Position numbers and translations under genes: made by a program
Shown: piece after piece, positions 34,944 to 44,933 of the stretch
Layout: the number at the start of each line of letters is the position of its first letter
How positions within the stretch are numbered: position 1 is the first letter of the stretch
NCBI GenBank assembly: GCA_016648135.1
Contig: JADDOH010004277.1
Location: forward strand, 25,238 to 89,237
Origin: Agrypnia vestita
Taxonomy: Eukaryota > Arthropoda > Insecta > Trichoptera > Phryganeidae
Direction of reading: 5' to 3'
Length of the DNA: 64,000 bases
The notes under the pieces: model-generated
Told to the model about the DNA's origin: nothing
Database searches by the model: none
Seen by the model: only the letters and a program-made list of their open reading frames with translations

Positions 34944-36690
34944 GGAGTATTCAAATTGAATAAACAATGTGAGTAGTGACGCAAATCTAAACGGGAATGC
35001 AATTTGAAATCGTAAATAATAAAAATAATTTGTCTCTTCAAGGATGGCAGCGAAATTACAAAGAAAAAGCAAATTTCCTTTTTTAAATCATAAACAAACG
35101 TACCATAATTTCCCATGTAATATTTTTAAATGGTCATTTAAGTAATTCTGTTGAATATAATTTCAAAAATTTATTAAAAGCCAAATATAAATAACTTGGA
35201 ATTATAATTATTAATATTATATATAATTAATATAATAATAATAATAATAATAATAAATATAAATATAATATTAATAATAATAATATATAACCATAAAAGC
35301 TCGCATCAAAAAATTACAAAAAAATTAATATTAAAATTTTGCATCTAAGTTATATTTGTACTTTAAATTTTAAATGCTTTCTGTCAAGCTATCTCTCTGT
35401 TTTCTGTACAAATCTACACAGTTTGAGTGATCTGATCGAAATTTCGCATACTTATTCTTTAGGACCTAGCCGGTAACATAGGCGACATTTTCTCGTTCCT
35501 CTTTACCCCACCCTCATCCCCTGATATATTTACTCTATAAATCTGTATCGTTCGACACATCTGACCCAAATTTTGTATATTTATTATTTAGGTCTTTGCG
35601 TAAAACAAAAGCGCCATTTTCCTTAAAATCCTTTACATTACTTCAACCTCCAAATATAAATGTAATGCACTCCAAATTAAATTTGATACTTTTAATTCTA
35701 AATTATAAAATGAAACCATCTTTAGTGCTCTAAATCTTCCATGTTCATTTTTATCTCAACGTTTTTCTTTAAAGATCTTGAACCATCTTCTTTTTTTGCA
35801 ATAATAATTGGGTTTTTTTAAATATAAATGCCATGGCTTTTGAGAAATGTTGTGGAAACATGTAGGTGAATGATTGATTATTTTAATTTTAAATTTTTCT
35901 CTAAATCTTATAGAATTTTTTTTTATTTGGAATTCTAACAGTTTATTATTACAAAGAAATAGAACATATGATAAATAAAAATATTGAGCCAATTATAAGA
36001 ATTCGCTTGATAAACCGAAAATACTATTTATTGTACATATGAAAATAAGAAAACATATGTAGCAGATGCAATGAAATGATCAAAGGGATAAAGAGTTTAA
36101 AAAAAGAAACTGTATAAAAAGTATTATAAAACGTACTTAAAATTTTTAATACTGTAATTTATTTCCAGGGGGAGAAGGCGGAAATGGATTTCCAGAAAAG
36201 AAAGAGGGGAGTAAAGGGAAAAAGGGCTAAGGGATAAGAAATAAGATCTGTGTGATAGGAATGAGTGCAGTTTAAAGGAAGGCCATAAGGAGTTACGCAT
36301 TATGTTTCATGTGTAATTTGATCTTAGTGGTTGTCGTATTGAAAATGTCGAGTTCACTGAAAAATGTGTTAAAGTATGAAGCTCTGTAGACGAATGAGTT
36401 CTGTTTAGAGTTTGTGGGAGACTAAATCTTGTTGATGATGATATATTTTATTAGGTTGTGCTCCGAGAATAAAATACAATCGTACACATGAACAATCAAT
36501 CATACAGAAGTGATTGCTTAGTTGCATTTAACGACTCTGAAGAAAATATAAATAGTCATTCCCCACCACTCTCCCGGACATTCCATCCACCTCCTGCCTG
36601 GATTTAATGGAAAATGCAAAATAATGCACTTTCCTCCCACAAAATTCACTTATGCTAAATCTGTTACTTAGGCAAAGTATAAAAAAAAGG
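34944..36690. other. Intronic sequence with a degenerate tandem pair
   Basis: 35403-35494 and 35531-35622 are two diverged copies of one unit (aaatct ... tctgatcgaaatttcgcata / tctgacccaaattttgtata ... ggcgacatttt / gcgccatttt). An (AAT)n run at 35235-35290. A purine-rich patch at 36170-36240. No gene. Confidence 0.55.
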
Positions 36691-36693
36691 AAT

Positions 36694-37118
36694 CCATAAA
36701 AACCAAGTTTTTATTATATGTACTCCCTTTCTCATTTACTAGTTGAAACATTTTTTTTCGCTTAACCTACGCGTTGGGCTTCGGTCGGGCGACGCTACGA
36801 AAGAGAGTAATAAATAATTTCCAAAAATCCAAAATTATACTATAATTAGGTTTCGCGTCTAGCAAACACGTTGAAATATTTTCATACAACTTAATAAGTT
36901 GTATGAAAAAACCATTCAAAATTTGAAAAATCCAAAAATTTATAAAAAAATTTTAACGAAAATTCGATAGATCTTCTTGATCGTCGCCACGAGTCTGCTT
37001 GCAAAGTTTCAGCTCAATTGGATCACGGGAAAGGGGTTTAAAATGGATCCAAAGTTTTTTCGTCAGACAAGAAGACAAGCAGATGCCACGAGTTAATATA
37101 ATGGGAGTAATAAAATTA
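36694..37118. mobile_element. MITE, copy 2 of the family at 14071-14380
   Basis: Same ends and internal words as copy 1 (cataaaaaccaagtttttat; gcaaagtttcagctcaattg; atgggagtaataaaatt). It is about 110 bp longer and includes a perfect palindrome ttcatacaactta/taagttgtatgaa at about 36880-36909, plus a GC-rich insert around 36760-36805. Confidence 0.65.
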
Positions 37119-37189
37119 TAGTTATGGCAGAGGACAATTTTGAATTTTGTGGGCCAACCTAATATTTTCTAATGAGACTGTAGAAACAA

Positions 37190-37560
37190 AAGAAATTATC
37201 CATAATCAAGGAGTTCCCAGCACTTTGAAGCTTTGAGTATATTGGAAATTACTAGAAAGGTCTACAATAAATAGTGGATATATCACGTCAAGATTCGCGA
37301 AACGTCTGGAAACCGTCCTGGAAAATGTAGTATAAAAGCGGGACAGTGCCATCGAAAAACAGTTACAGTTCGGCGATCCCATAGAAACGGATACTAGCGA
37401 AAGCGGCATTATAGTAGAAATTATTATTGAACAGCGAAAATAGATTACGAGAATATCTACCGGGCGTTCGATAGTGAATAAGTGCGAATATTCTAGGACG
37501 AGTATAGTGTTCCACAGACGAGTGGAACTCTATACTCGTCCACACTATAGTGTTCCACAG
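37190..37560 (+). promoter_or_regulatory. HSE/TATA locus 2 with leader and hairpin
   Basis: ttcgcgaa at 37294-37301 fits TTCnnGAA, followed by further GAA words at about 10-12-bp spacing (tctggaaa, cctggaaa). A TATA box (tataaaag) sits at 37331-37338, and ggacagtgccatcg follows at the distance of a start site. No open frame follows. The block ends with a 20-bp stem-loop at 37496-37541. Probably the promoter region of a decayed LTR-type element rather than a heat-shock gene. Confidence 0.4.
37496..37541. repeat. 20-bp stem-loop from a snap-back duplication
   Basis: ggacgagtatagtgttccac (37496-37515) and gtggaactctatactcgtcc (37522-37541) pair with one mismatch over a 6-base loop. tatagtgttccacag is then repeated directly just downstream (37546-37560). 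This arrangement is what a replication template switch leaves. Confidence 0.9.
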
Positions 37561-39640
37561 ATCGACTCAACATAATGTATACATTTAAGATAAAATTTTA
37601 AGTACGTCGATGTTCTTTTGCTGTTACAAAATTTTTATAAAAATTAATCTTTTTCATGACATTTAATGTCTGTTCCAGGCTTCGAACCGATTCCGGGGTT
37701 AATACAAAGCTTGGGGATTTTATCTTTTATAATTCTCATAGTATAACCTCTAATTCTTATTTTACCTCTTGTCTTGACAACAAAGGGTTTTCTTTGAATT
37801 TTGTTTCTGTTCGTAAATATTCAAGAATCCATTAATTTTTCCTTCAGAATTATAATAGGCCTTAAAATACTGTAAGATAAAAATTGCTTGATTCCTATTA
37901 ATTCAAAATACTAAGACAGTCTGATTGGGAATTATGACGGACCGAGTATTATTAAATAAGTTAATAAACGATGATTGGCAGACGTGATTTACTTACTTTA
38001 ATACAATTTAAAATATCTTCAAAGGGCGTTTGGCAACAGGTTTTTTTTCTATTATGAAAATGAGACGTCAAATTACCTAACAAATTCTCCGATTCCATCA
38101 AGAATTGTTGAACCATTTTTTTTCATTTTTACTTAACCTGATGTAAGGATAGGAATACCTTTTTATTTTTTATCCTTTATTTATATTAATATTAATTACC
38201 GAGCATTTCTTCATATATTTGCTATATTTATAATCCTCACGTTAAACTGAAATAAAGTATAATGATGTTCTCAGATGTTCGGTGATTTCCTGGGATATTC
38301 TGCCGTGTATATCTGACCTCTCTGGCCGAAGTTTCGGACTCTGACATTTAATCCATGCAAAATAATATAAATATCGTTATATTTATTTTTGAAGTGACTC
38401 GAATATTAAATAATGTATTAAGAAATTAGTATAAACAACTCTGTTGTTTATACTCATTTTTTTAATTATTAAAAATGAATTTCCACAATGTTACAAGCAA
38501 AAAACTTGAACATTTAATGTTTTCAATATAATATAATTAATTCACATTTATATTACACGCTTACCCACTTTTAGATGAGAATTTATTCTCGTGTTTAAAA
38601 GAGGGGGGCATTGTCATATATGTATATATATATATATTGTTAATGTAATCGTTAGTGTAAGACATTAGATTAAATAAGTAAGATATAGACAAAGAAATAT
38701 TAGATTGAGTTACAAAAATAAAGACATTAAATTAGGTAAGTAAAATATAAACAGTACAAGAATACAAAAATGTAAGACATTAGATTAAGTAAACAAGATA
38801 TACAATGTATATAATGTGTATATAATACTTCTACATATGAAATAATAACTTAACAAACAATCTCGATTCTTCAATATATTTTCGATTTGGTTATTTCTGA
38901 AAACAGCAATGACAATAAACGCACTGCATGCGACGTTTTTGGAGTAATTATAATATGATAAGATTTTTATGAAATTAATGTATCCAAGCATTTAAATATC
39001 GGATGAAGGAAGTAGAATGTTTTTATATCATATTAATAATTACATTCCAACAATATTATATATTATATTAATAAGAAGATATAAAAAACCTATATTTATT
39101 GAATTATTAACGTGTTTCAGGGCCACTTTAGTGGGATACTTTTTTAAATATAAATAGTGTTACGACAAAGTTATTTTGCTATTGTTATCGAAGTTAAAAA
39201 AGTATATTATATTATGCACCTCAAAATAAGAATGAATTTTCAATTTGAGGCTAGGTTTATCTGGTCTTGACTCCATTTACTATTCACAATAGTCTTACCG
39301 CATGTCTCTGGGAAGCCATGTTGTCATAGAGATAAATATTTTAGATTTTCATCTTTCAAGAGAGGAAGGGGTGGGAAAGTTTTGTAACAATTATTTTAGA
39401 CTATCAACTTTACATGATCAGTGGCCTCGTCTGCTTTGAAGATATTCAATGAAGCAAATTTTATTACAACCACCGTAGGCACTATTACTGTTTGTGGCGA
39501 TCCCTTCAGGAATTTTTTCGTTAATGAGGAAAATTTTGTTTAGTCGTGCGCAAGGCCCTCCTCGTGAATTTTAACGATATTTCAATAAATTATACAATTT
39601 TTGATTAGCTACTTACTTAACCTTCTGAGATTTGGATTCT
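37561..39640. other. Intronic AT-rich sequence, no gene seen
   Basis: 38285-38350 resembles one arm of the palindromic MITE at 2732-2923. 38640-38800 repeats gacattagattaagtaa-like units (aagacattagattaaata, gacattaaattaggtaag, gacattagattaagtaaa) about 60 bp apart. No coding feature. Confidence 0.5.
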
Positions 39641-39649
39641 TGTATATCC

Positions 39650-40150
39650 TATAAAGAGATATTAGAATCCGGAGGAATTGCGCACTATCGAAATCTCTCG
39701 AAATCTCTTGAATACTTCATAATTCTGGAACAATCTGGAATCCACTAGAACATTCGAGAACACTAAAATGAACACTAAAAATGGGAAGAAACTTCTAGGA
39801 TTTTCGAAAAACTAGCATATTTGGTACAAAAAGGCTAGCGCGCACGCGGCGGAGATGTATAGCAGCGTTTAAAACCGTAGGAGAGCCGGTGTAGCCAGCG
39901 CGTTGTATATCGGGAGAAGTACCAATGTACGAAAATTGATCGGAATACTCTCGAAAGTGATCTAAGCGATAGAAACAGCATGATTAGTGCGAATTAAGAA
40001 ACATTGTAACAATAAGTGTTTGAACAATTCTGGAAACATTTAGTAACTGTAAATTAAGGAACAGTGCTCCGAATTAATCTGACCGTTATTTTTTGATAAA
40101 TTAGTAAAAACTTATTTAACGTTTCATTTGCCTCCCATAGCCACGTCCCC
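39650..40150 (+). promoter_or_regulatory. HSE-rich locus 3, possible LTR remnant
   Basis: A perfect three-unit heat-shock element pattern gaacattcgagaa at 39748-39760. TTCtgGAA is at 39723-39730, a further TTC at 39716-39718, and gaaacttc and ttttcgaa follow at about 39785-39808. Downstream come ggctagcgcgcacgcggcgg, a leader, and gtgcgaattaagaaacattg, shared in style with locus 1. No clear TATA box and no reading frame. The end (tttcatttgcctcccatagc) resembles the end of locus 1 (tttcattttgtcccccat). Confidence 0.45.
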
Positions 40151-40646
40151 TGACAATGTTAATTTATCTTATACTTCTAAATATGAAAAACAATTCATTT
40201 TTTAGAAAGATACAAGCCGAAATAAATCATTATTCTAATTATCAAATCAAATTATTTATTCATAGCGAGACTCAACATATTAAAATAAATACTGTCCACG
40301 TGTTTTTTAAAAAAATTATCTCCTAAACTCTTTTTTCTTGTTAAAAATATGGAATAAACAATACGGTGTCTTATTTTTTTACAATAAATAAAATATTTCA
40401 AAATATCATATCTCGTAATTGGAATGACGTTGCGAGCTAAAAATTGCGTCTATCTAGAAATTGCGAACAGAATAAACTGTGTTAATATCACGACGCTAGA
40501 GTGCACCGTTCGAGAGTTTTTGCCGCTTCAGAGAAACAAACTTTCGCTTTATAATTAAGTCTAGAAATTCAAATATTGATAATTTTATATATAATATACA
40601 TTTAACTATAATTAATTACAAAAGCATAATTTCACACAAGTAGTAT
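40151..40646. other. Intronic AT-rich sequence, no gene seen
   Basis: Nothing recognised. Confidence 0.6.
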
Positions 40647-40834
40647 TTGTTGGTCTTGTGGTTAGGACACTGGCCTCGTGATCCAAAGGTTGCGGGTTCG
40701 AACCTCACTCCCGACTAGCAAGTTAGTCCTATTTTCATAGCACAAGCGCTTAGCTTAGTTTGAAAATAGTAAGAATATTGATGTGACACGTATTCCGTGT
40801 TCACATCTCTATTTTAAAAAAAAAAAAAAAAAAA
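40647..40834 (+). repeat. tRNA-derived SINE, family S1, best copy
   Basis: A box ttgtggttaggacactgg, B box gggttcgaacctc 30 bp later, then a body with agttagtcctattttcatag, gcttagtttgaaaatagtaa, gaatattgatgtgacacgta and ttccgtgttcacatctctat, and a 19-base poly(A) at 40816-40834. Same family as 23218-23405 (minus), 59802-59990 (plus) and the internally deleted 51672-51765. The long poly(A) suggests a fairly young copy. Confidence 0.88.
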
Positions 40835-41189
40835 TTGAAATTAAAATTGTTTCAAAGTATAAACATTCATAAGAAAAGCCAAACTATGATGATAATAAAT
40901 AACAATTTTGCTGCACAGGAGAGTTGTTCTTTAGCCATCCGTATGTATATAATCCGTTTCATATTTAAATCCCAGAGAACGAGTTTATATCGCAAACAAA
41001 ACATTAAAAAAAAACTAACAAAGAAGACATGAATATAAACTACGAATTACGAAACTATTGAATACAAAAAAGTTGCGAGCAATTTTGTTTTGACAGCTGA
41101 GTAATGAATATAAATTCTCATTCGCGGTGAAAATTTTTGTTTTGAGTGTCGAATAATGAATAGGCATTGTCATTCACATGATCACTCCT

Positions 41190-41275
41190 CGAAAATTCAC
41201 CCTTCATACTCACCGACATGGGCCCAGACGTCGGACGCACTGACGCCACGACGCGACGCCGGTGGTAAAGGCTTT
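41190..41275 (-). other. Short GC-rich, possibly coding fragment
   Basis: On the minus strand a frame reads YHRRRVVASVRPTSGPMSVS, then MKGEFSRSDHVND, over DNA much richer in GC than its surroundings. It may be a fragment of a transposon ORF. Not recognised. Confidence 0.3.
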
Positions 41276-41342
41276 TATTATACAAAATATTCATGTATAT
41301 CGTGTTTCGTCGACGTACAAACTGGTGTTCAATATAAAAAAA

Positions 41343-42152
41343 TATAGATATGCAGATAATACGACAATGATTGTAACCAGTAAAAATGAAATGGAAGAAC
41401 TTAAACATAAGATTGAAGAATTTAGATTATAATTAACTAACTGAAGCCCGTCAAAAATGACATTAATTTTATATGTCGGTTTCTAAAGAATAAGTATTTA
41501 AATTATTTTATAAAAAAAAATTAAAAAGTAACGAAATTACGACGGACGGACAGACAAAAAAATCATTATGATTGAGATAAGATTATATCAACCTTCACGC
41601 AATGGATAAAAAATTACAAATAGAAAAAATACAACCGATAAAATTAAATGACACTATAAAGCAACATAAATTTGGAAAATGAACTAACTTCTACCAATGT
41701 GATGATTGCCGTTAAATGTTTGAAGATACATTATCTAAACATATAAATGCCGCTAAATATACTCCACATAAATACAAATCCTCAAAATACAAACTATTAA
41801 AACCATGGAAAAACATAAAAAAGTTTATATTAAAAAAACTAAAAAACAATAATCACCAACTATATAGCTATTTAAACTAATAACAATTAATAATAATAAA
41901 AAGATATTTGAAAAATAAAAAACTTCCATTCCTAATAAAAATACTAAAGAAGGCCCACGCACTCTACATTTGCGCAGTGCTATTAAATCTCATATAACTT
42001 TTTTAAAATTAATTTGTCAATTTACATCAGAACTCTTCATTCCATTTTGTATAGAACGTATCTTTACAAGTCTCTACCATAAAAAAGGTTATTTCCCTTT
42101 TGTCAAACAAAAAAATATGACAAAATCCGAAGATTCGGAATACGTAAGATAA
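41343..42152 (+). pseudogene. Reverse-transcriptase fragment plus unrecognised lysine-rich frames
   Basis: 41343-41432 reads YRYADNTTMIVTSKNEMEEL then KHKIEEF. YADN in this setting is the reverse-transcriptase motif C (YADD) with the second Asp changed. Further on, 41689-41880 reads FYQCDDCR, a stop, MFEDTLSKHINAAKYTPHKY and LLKPWKNIKKFILKKLKN. 41970-42152 reads KSHITFLKLICQFTSELF and IERIFTSLYHKKGYFP. I cannot place the latter two. They may belong to the same decayed element or to none. Confidence 0.5.
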
Positions 42153-42459
42153 TATTTTAACATTGACGGACGTTCAACTCAAATTCATTGCTTCTTATTA
42201 TTTTTAACTTTTTTACTTGTTTTGAATTTTTATGAAGGATAAATTTCTTTTAATCAACGCCAACGTACGAATAAATTCCAAGAAAGGTGAAAATATCCAA
42301 CTTTAGATATTTCCATAAAATTTGAATTTAAATTCCATGAAGTTACGACTTTATCTGACCTGTGATATTAGCTTTTGAACTAAGAAGAATGATATACACT
42401 CGTATTCCGATCAGATAATTAAAGTTGGTTCCACTTTTAGCATACTTCATGAAAACGGG

Positions 42460-42831
42460 AAATATCTACAAAAAACTTTTTCAAATCCTACTGTCAATTT
42501 TTATCTAAATAAATTACCCTGTGAAGTACATTTTTAGTACTACACATTTACCTACCTGTATTTTTTTTAATTTTCCGTGAAATTATAATATTTAAATTTT
42601 TAAGTAATGGTAAAGAACTTAATTTCACATACTAGATAACATTTAAATATCTACAAAAAACTTTTTCAAATCCTACTGGCAATTTTTATCTAAATAAATT
42701 ACCCTGTGAAGTACATTTTTAGTATTATACATTAACCTACCTGTATTTTTTTTAATTCGCTGTGAAATTATAATATTTATACTTTTTAAGTAATGGTAAA
42801 AAAACTTAATTTCACATACTAGATAACATTT
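42460..42831 (+). repeat. Tandem duplication, units of about 185 and 187 bp
   Basis: aaatatctacaaaaaacttt begins at 42460 and at 42645, and aaatat recurs at 42832 at the start of diverging sequence. The units differ by only a few substitutions and short indels. No known element ends inside it. Confidence 0.93.
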
Positions 42832-42849
42832 AAATATTGATACTTAAAG

Positions 42850-42889
42850 ACAAGTCGTATTTTTAGGAGAAAGTTAAAATACGACTTGT
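42850..42889. repeat. 14-bp perfect stem-loop
   Basis: acaagtcgtatttt (42850-42863) and aaaatacgacttgt (42876-42889) with a 12-base loop, directly after the tandem duplication. Confidence 0.9.
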
Positions 42890-44009
42890 TTTTCCTACTT
42901 TTAAAGTAACTCGCGGATCACTTTTTAAATTATCCACATATTTATGAGAACCAATATGAAAATGGGACTGAAACCACCAAAACACGCGACAAAAAAATAA
43001 TAGGTAATTCTGCTTGTGCAGCAATTTAAAGTTCATTTTTGCCCATTTCATTTGAAAAAGTTGCTCCACCACTGCCATTACAATCGCTTTTATTTACTTC
43101 TTTTCATAAACTTAACAGTATAATTTATACAATAGCAAGAAATAATGAATAATAAGCGGACTCATTATGAAAGATCCACAATACAAAATAAGACAATGAA
43201 TTTCGAAGCAAATGAAATGAGAATAGGAATGGTGGGATAAAGGGGGAGTTTGGAATAGGGTTGAGGGTGGGAAAGCCATAAGATGTGTTTATAGGTAGAT
43301 AATTGGGTAGAATTTAATTAGATTTGGTATTAACACTAAGCTACGCTTAGTTCAATGATGTTTTTTCTTAGTAAATGGGACAAATATAAAAATAATCTAT
43401 TTCGGTCAAATCATCCTTATGTGATTTGCATGATCAGTGGATGAAGGAGTAATATGCATAAGCTATTTTATTTCTGGGAACGTGGAAGAGCACGGTTAAT
43501 CGGGTGAGTCAAGGCGAATGGGAGAAAGAGACCTACTCCTGTCACCTGAAACATTTTATATTACCCTGCATTAACTAAAAATATTATACTTGAAGGTTTT
43601 CAAATATTAAAGTCAGGTGCTTCCAGATAAAATTCAGGTGGCGAAGAAACCTTTGTTTGATATAATCTCGCAAGGAACGTAATCTCATTCGGATTTATAA
43701 TTATAATTAATAATATTATACTTCATCTTCATTACAAATTTGATGCTAATAATAATAATAATGAAAATACCAAAATGTTCGGGGCCAATGGTCCCTTCAT
43801 CAGAATACAACGTATACTAAAAGTCGAAATATAGAAAATAATAAAATAAAAATATATATATGGGAGACGAATAAATAACTAAGTACTAATATAAAATAAA
43901 TTTAAAAGATAACTACTTGTAAAAAGGACCTGGTGATTTATAACTTAACTTAATATTCAATTTCCCATTTATTTTTCTCTTTTTCAATTAAAAAAAAAAA
44001 CTAACTAAG
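42890..44009. other. Intronic sequence; possible Penelope-like tail on the minus strand
   Basis: At 43777-43803 the minus strand reads ctgatgaagggaccattggc then cccgaac, followed by an (ATT)n run. This is the same plan as the tail at 63791-63830. A G-rich patch lies at 43215-43275. Otherwise nothing recognised. Confidence 0.45.
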
Positions 44010-44105
44010 TAACCATCACGCCGTTTCCCTGCAGGGGTAGGCAGAGAGGATTGAATGCCACACTCTTCTATCCTGGCACACCACTTTTGCTTCGGCCACA
44101 ATTCA
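44010..44105 (-). mobile_element. RTE-type LINE C-terminal remnant
   Basis: On the minus strand a frame reads VAEAKVVCQDRRVWHSILSA then YPCRETA. The DNA (catcacgccgtttccctgca; ggggtaggcagagag) looks like a widespread insect, notably lepidopteran, LINE-derived repeat. The comparison is from memory. Confidence 0.5.
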
Positions 44106-44717
44106 ATTTACATTTTCAATTTACATTTTCTCTTTTCCAAAATTTCTATTCAATAATCCTATATATAATTTATATACATATTTTTATAATTTGTATGTAA
44201 AATTTGTAAAATCTTGTTAATATCTTCAACATTATTATCACCTTTTAAGGATGATAAGCAAATTCGGAATAATTGTTCAACATATTCCATCATTGTTCTT
44301 ATTAATTACAATAATAACTACCAAATCATCTTGCTCTATTTGAAGAATTTTTTTATATTTCGTCAATTAGTATATGCCATTTATCGTATATGCCATTTTC
44401 CTCAGATTATTAATTCAATTCAATCCAATCCATTAATTTATCATTATTTGAATGCCTATTTTTTTATCTCGACGGTCTCTACATAAACTGACTCTTACCA
44501 AAAATTTATTTTGCAGGAGAGCTGTTTGCAGTTTAGCTTCTAATACAAAACAAACATATTAAAAAGAGTAGATATTTTTTAAATGTTGTATTGCGGAGAA
44601 GAGCACAAATTTGCTATGTATTAGTGCAAAAAAATAAAAAAATGAATTTTTGGGTAGATGTCTCCGAGTTTACATAGGGACCGTTGATCTGTTAAACTTG
44701 ATATTTGAAAATAGTAC
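44106..44717. other. Intron just downstream of exon A
   Basis: AT-rich. Nothing recognised apart from the donor gtactat at 44711-44717 on the minus strand. Confidence 0.6.
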
Positions 44718-44933
44718 CTGAGCAATTTGGTCGAATCGTCCAAAGAGTTCGTTAAGTGTCTTGACCAAATCGGAAGCGCTGAGTTGTTCCGAGAGTGGAG
44801 TGAAGTTGACGATGTCGGCATACAGGATGCTGACATTGTTATGCCTCTGAACGTACATCTCGTGGAAGCGAGTCTGCTTCGACGACATCTCTTGGCAAGC
44901 GTCGGCCATTTTGAGCATGATGCTTCTCTTTAC
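44718..44933 (-). CDS. Ac76E: Adenylyl cyclase exon A (C1 catalytic domain, first half)
   Basis: Internal exon of a membrane adenylyl cyclase, which makes cAMP from ATP at the plasma membrane. The 72 codons read VKRSI, then a short linker ([15 protein letters not shown]), then [19 protein letters not shown] and NFTPLSEQL, ending [12 protein letters not shown]. This is the start of the class III cyclase C1a domain. The Asp of ILYAD is the first Mg-binding residue, and NELFGRFD is the conserved helix after it. On the minus strand the exon is preceded by a polypyrimidine tract and AG (ttttcag, ending at 44934) and followed by GTACTAT, so it is flanked by GT/AG. It ends in phase 0 and fits exactly to the exon at 8074-8201. 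The wording of the motif ([15 protein letters not shown]) is nearest, from memory, to the insect type-2 Ac76E group. Family certain, subtype probable. Confidence 0.93.

Larger units (their letters stand above)
8202..44717 (-). other. 36.5-kb intron of the adenylyl cyclase gene
   Basis: Inferred from the phase-0 join of the two cyclase exons: the donor is gtactat just left of exon A and the acceptor is cttacag just right of exon B. No other exon can lie between them, because the two protein pieces are contiguous in the conserved domain (FDQIAQ then DNQCMRIK). The 36,516 bp are filled by LINE, SINE, mariner and MITE remnants in both orientations. Anything coding inside is therefore a transposon, a retrocopy or a nested gene, not part of the cyclase. 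Confidence 0.88.

Noticed and set aside
34774..35116. Overlapping frames on both strands around the GC-rich MITE
   Set aside because: Generated by the inverted arms at 34791-34943.
37331..37560. A heat-shock protein gene start (TATA box, HSE)
   Set aside because: No reading frame with any chaperone motif follows in any frame.
40647..40720. A functional tRNA gene
   Set aside because: The A and B boxes are clear but the acceptor stem does not close, the body is shared with other SINE copies and a poly(A) tail follows.
44214..44486. 90-codon plus-strand frame near exon A
   Set aside because: No motif, biased to Ile/Tyr/Asn/Phe. It lies antisense to the cyclase intron.
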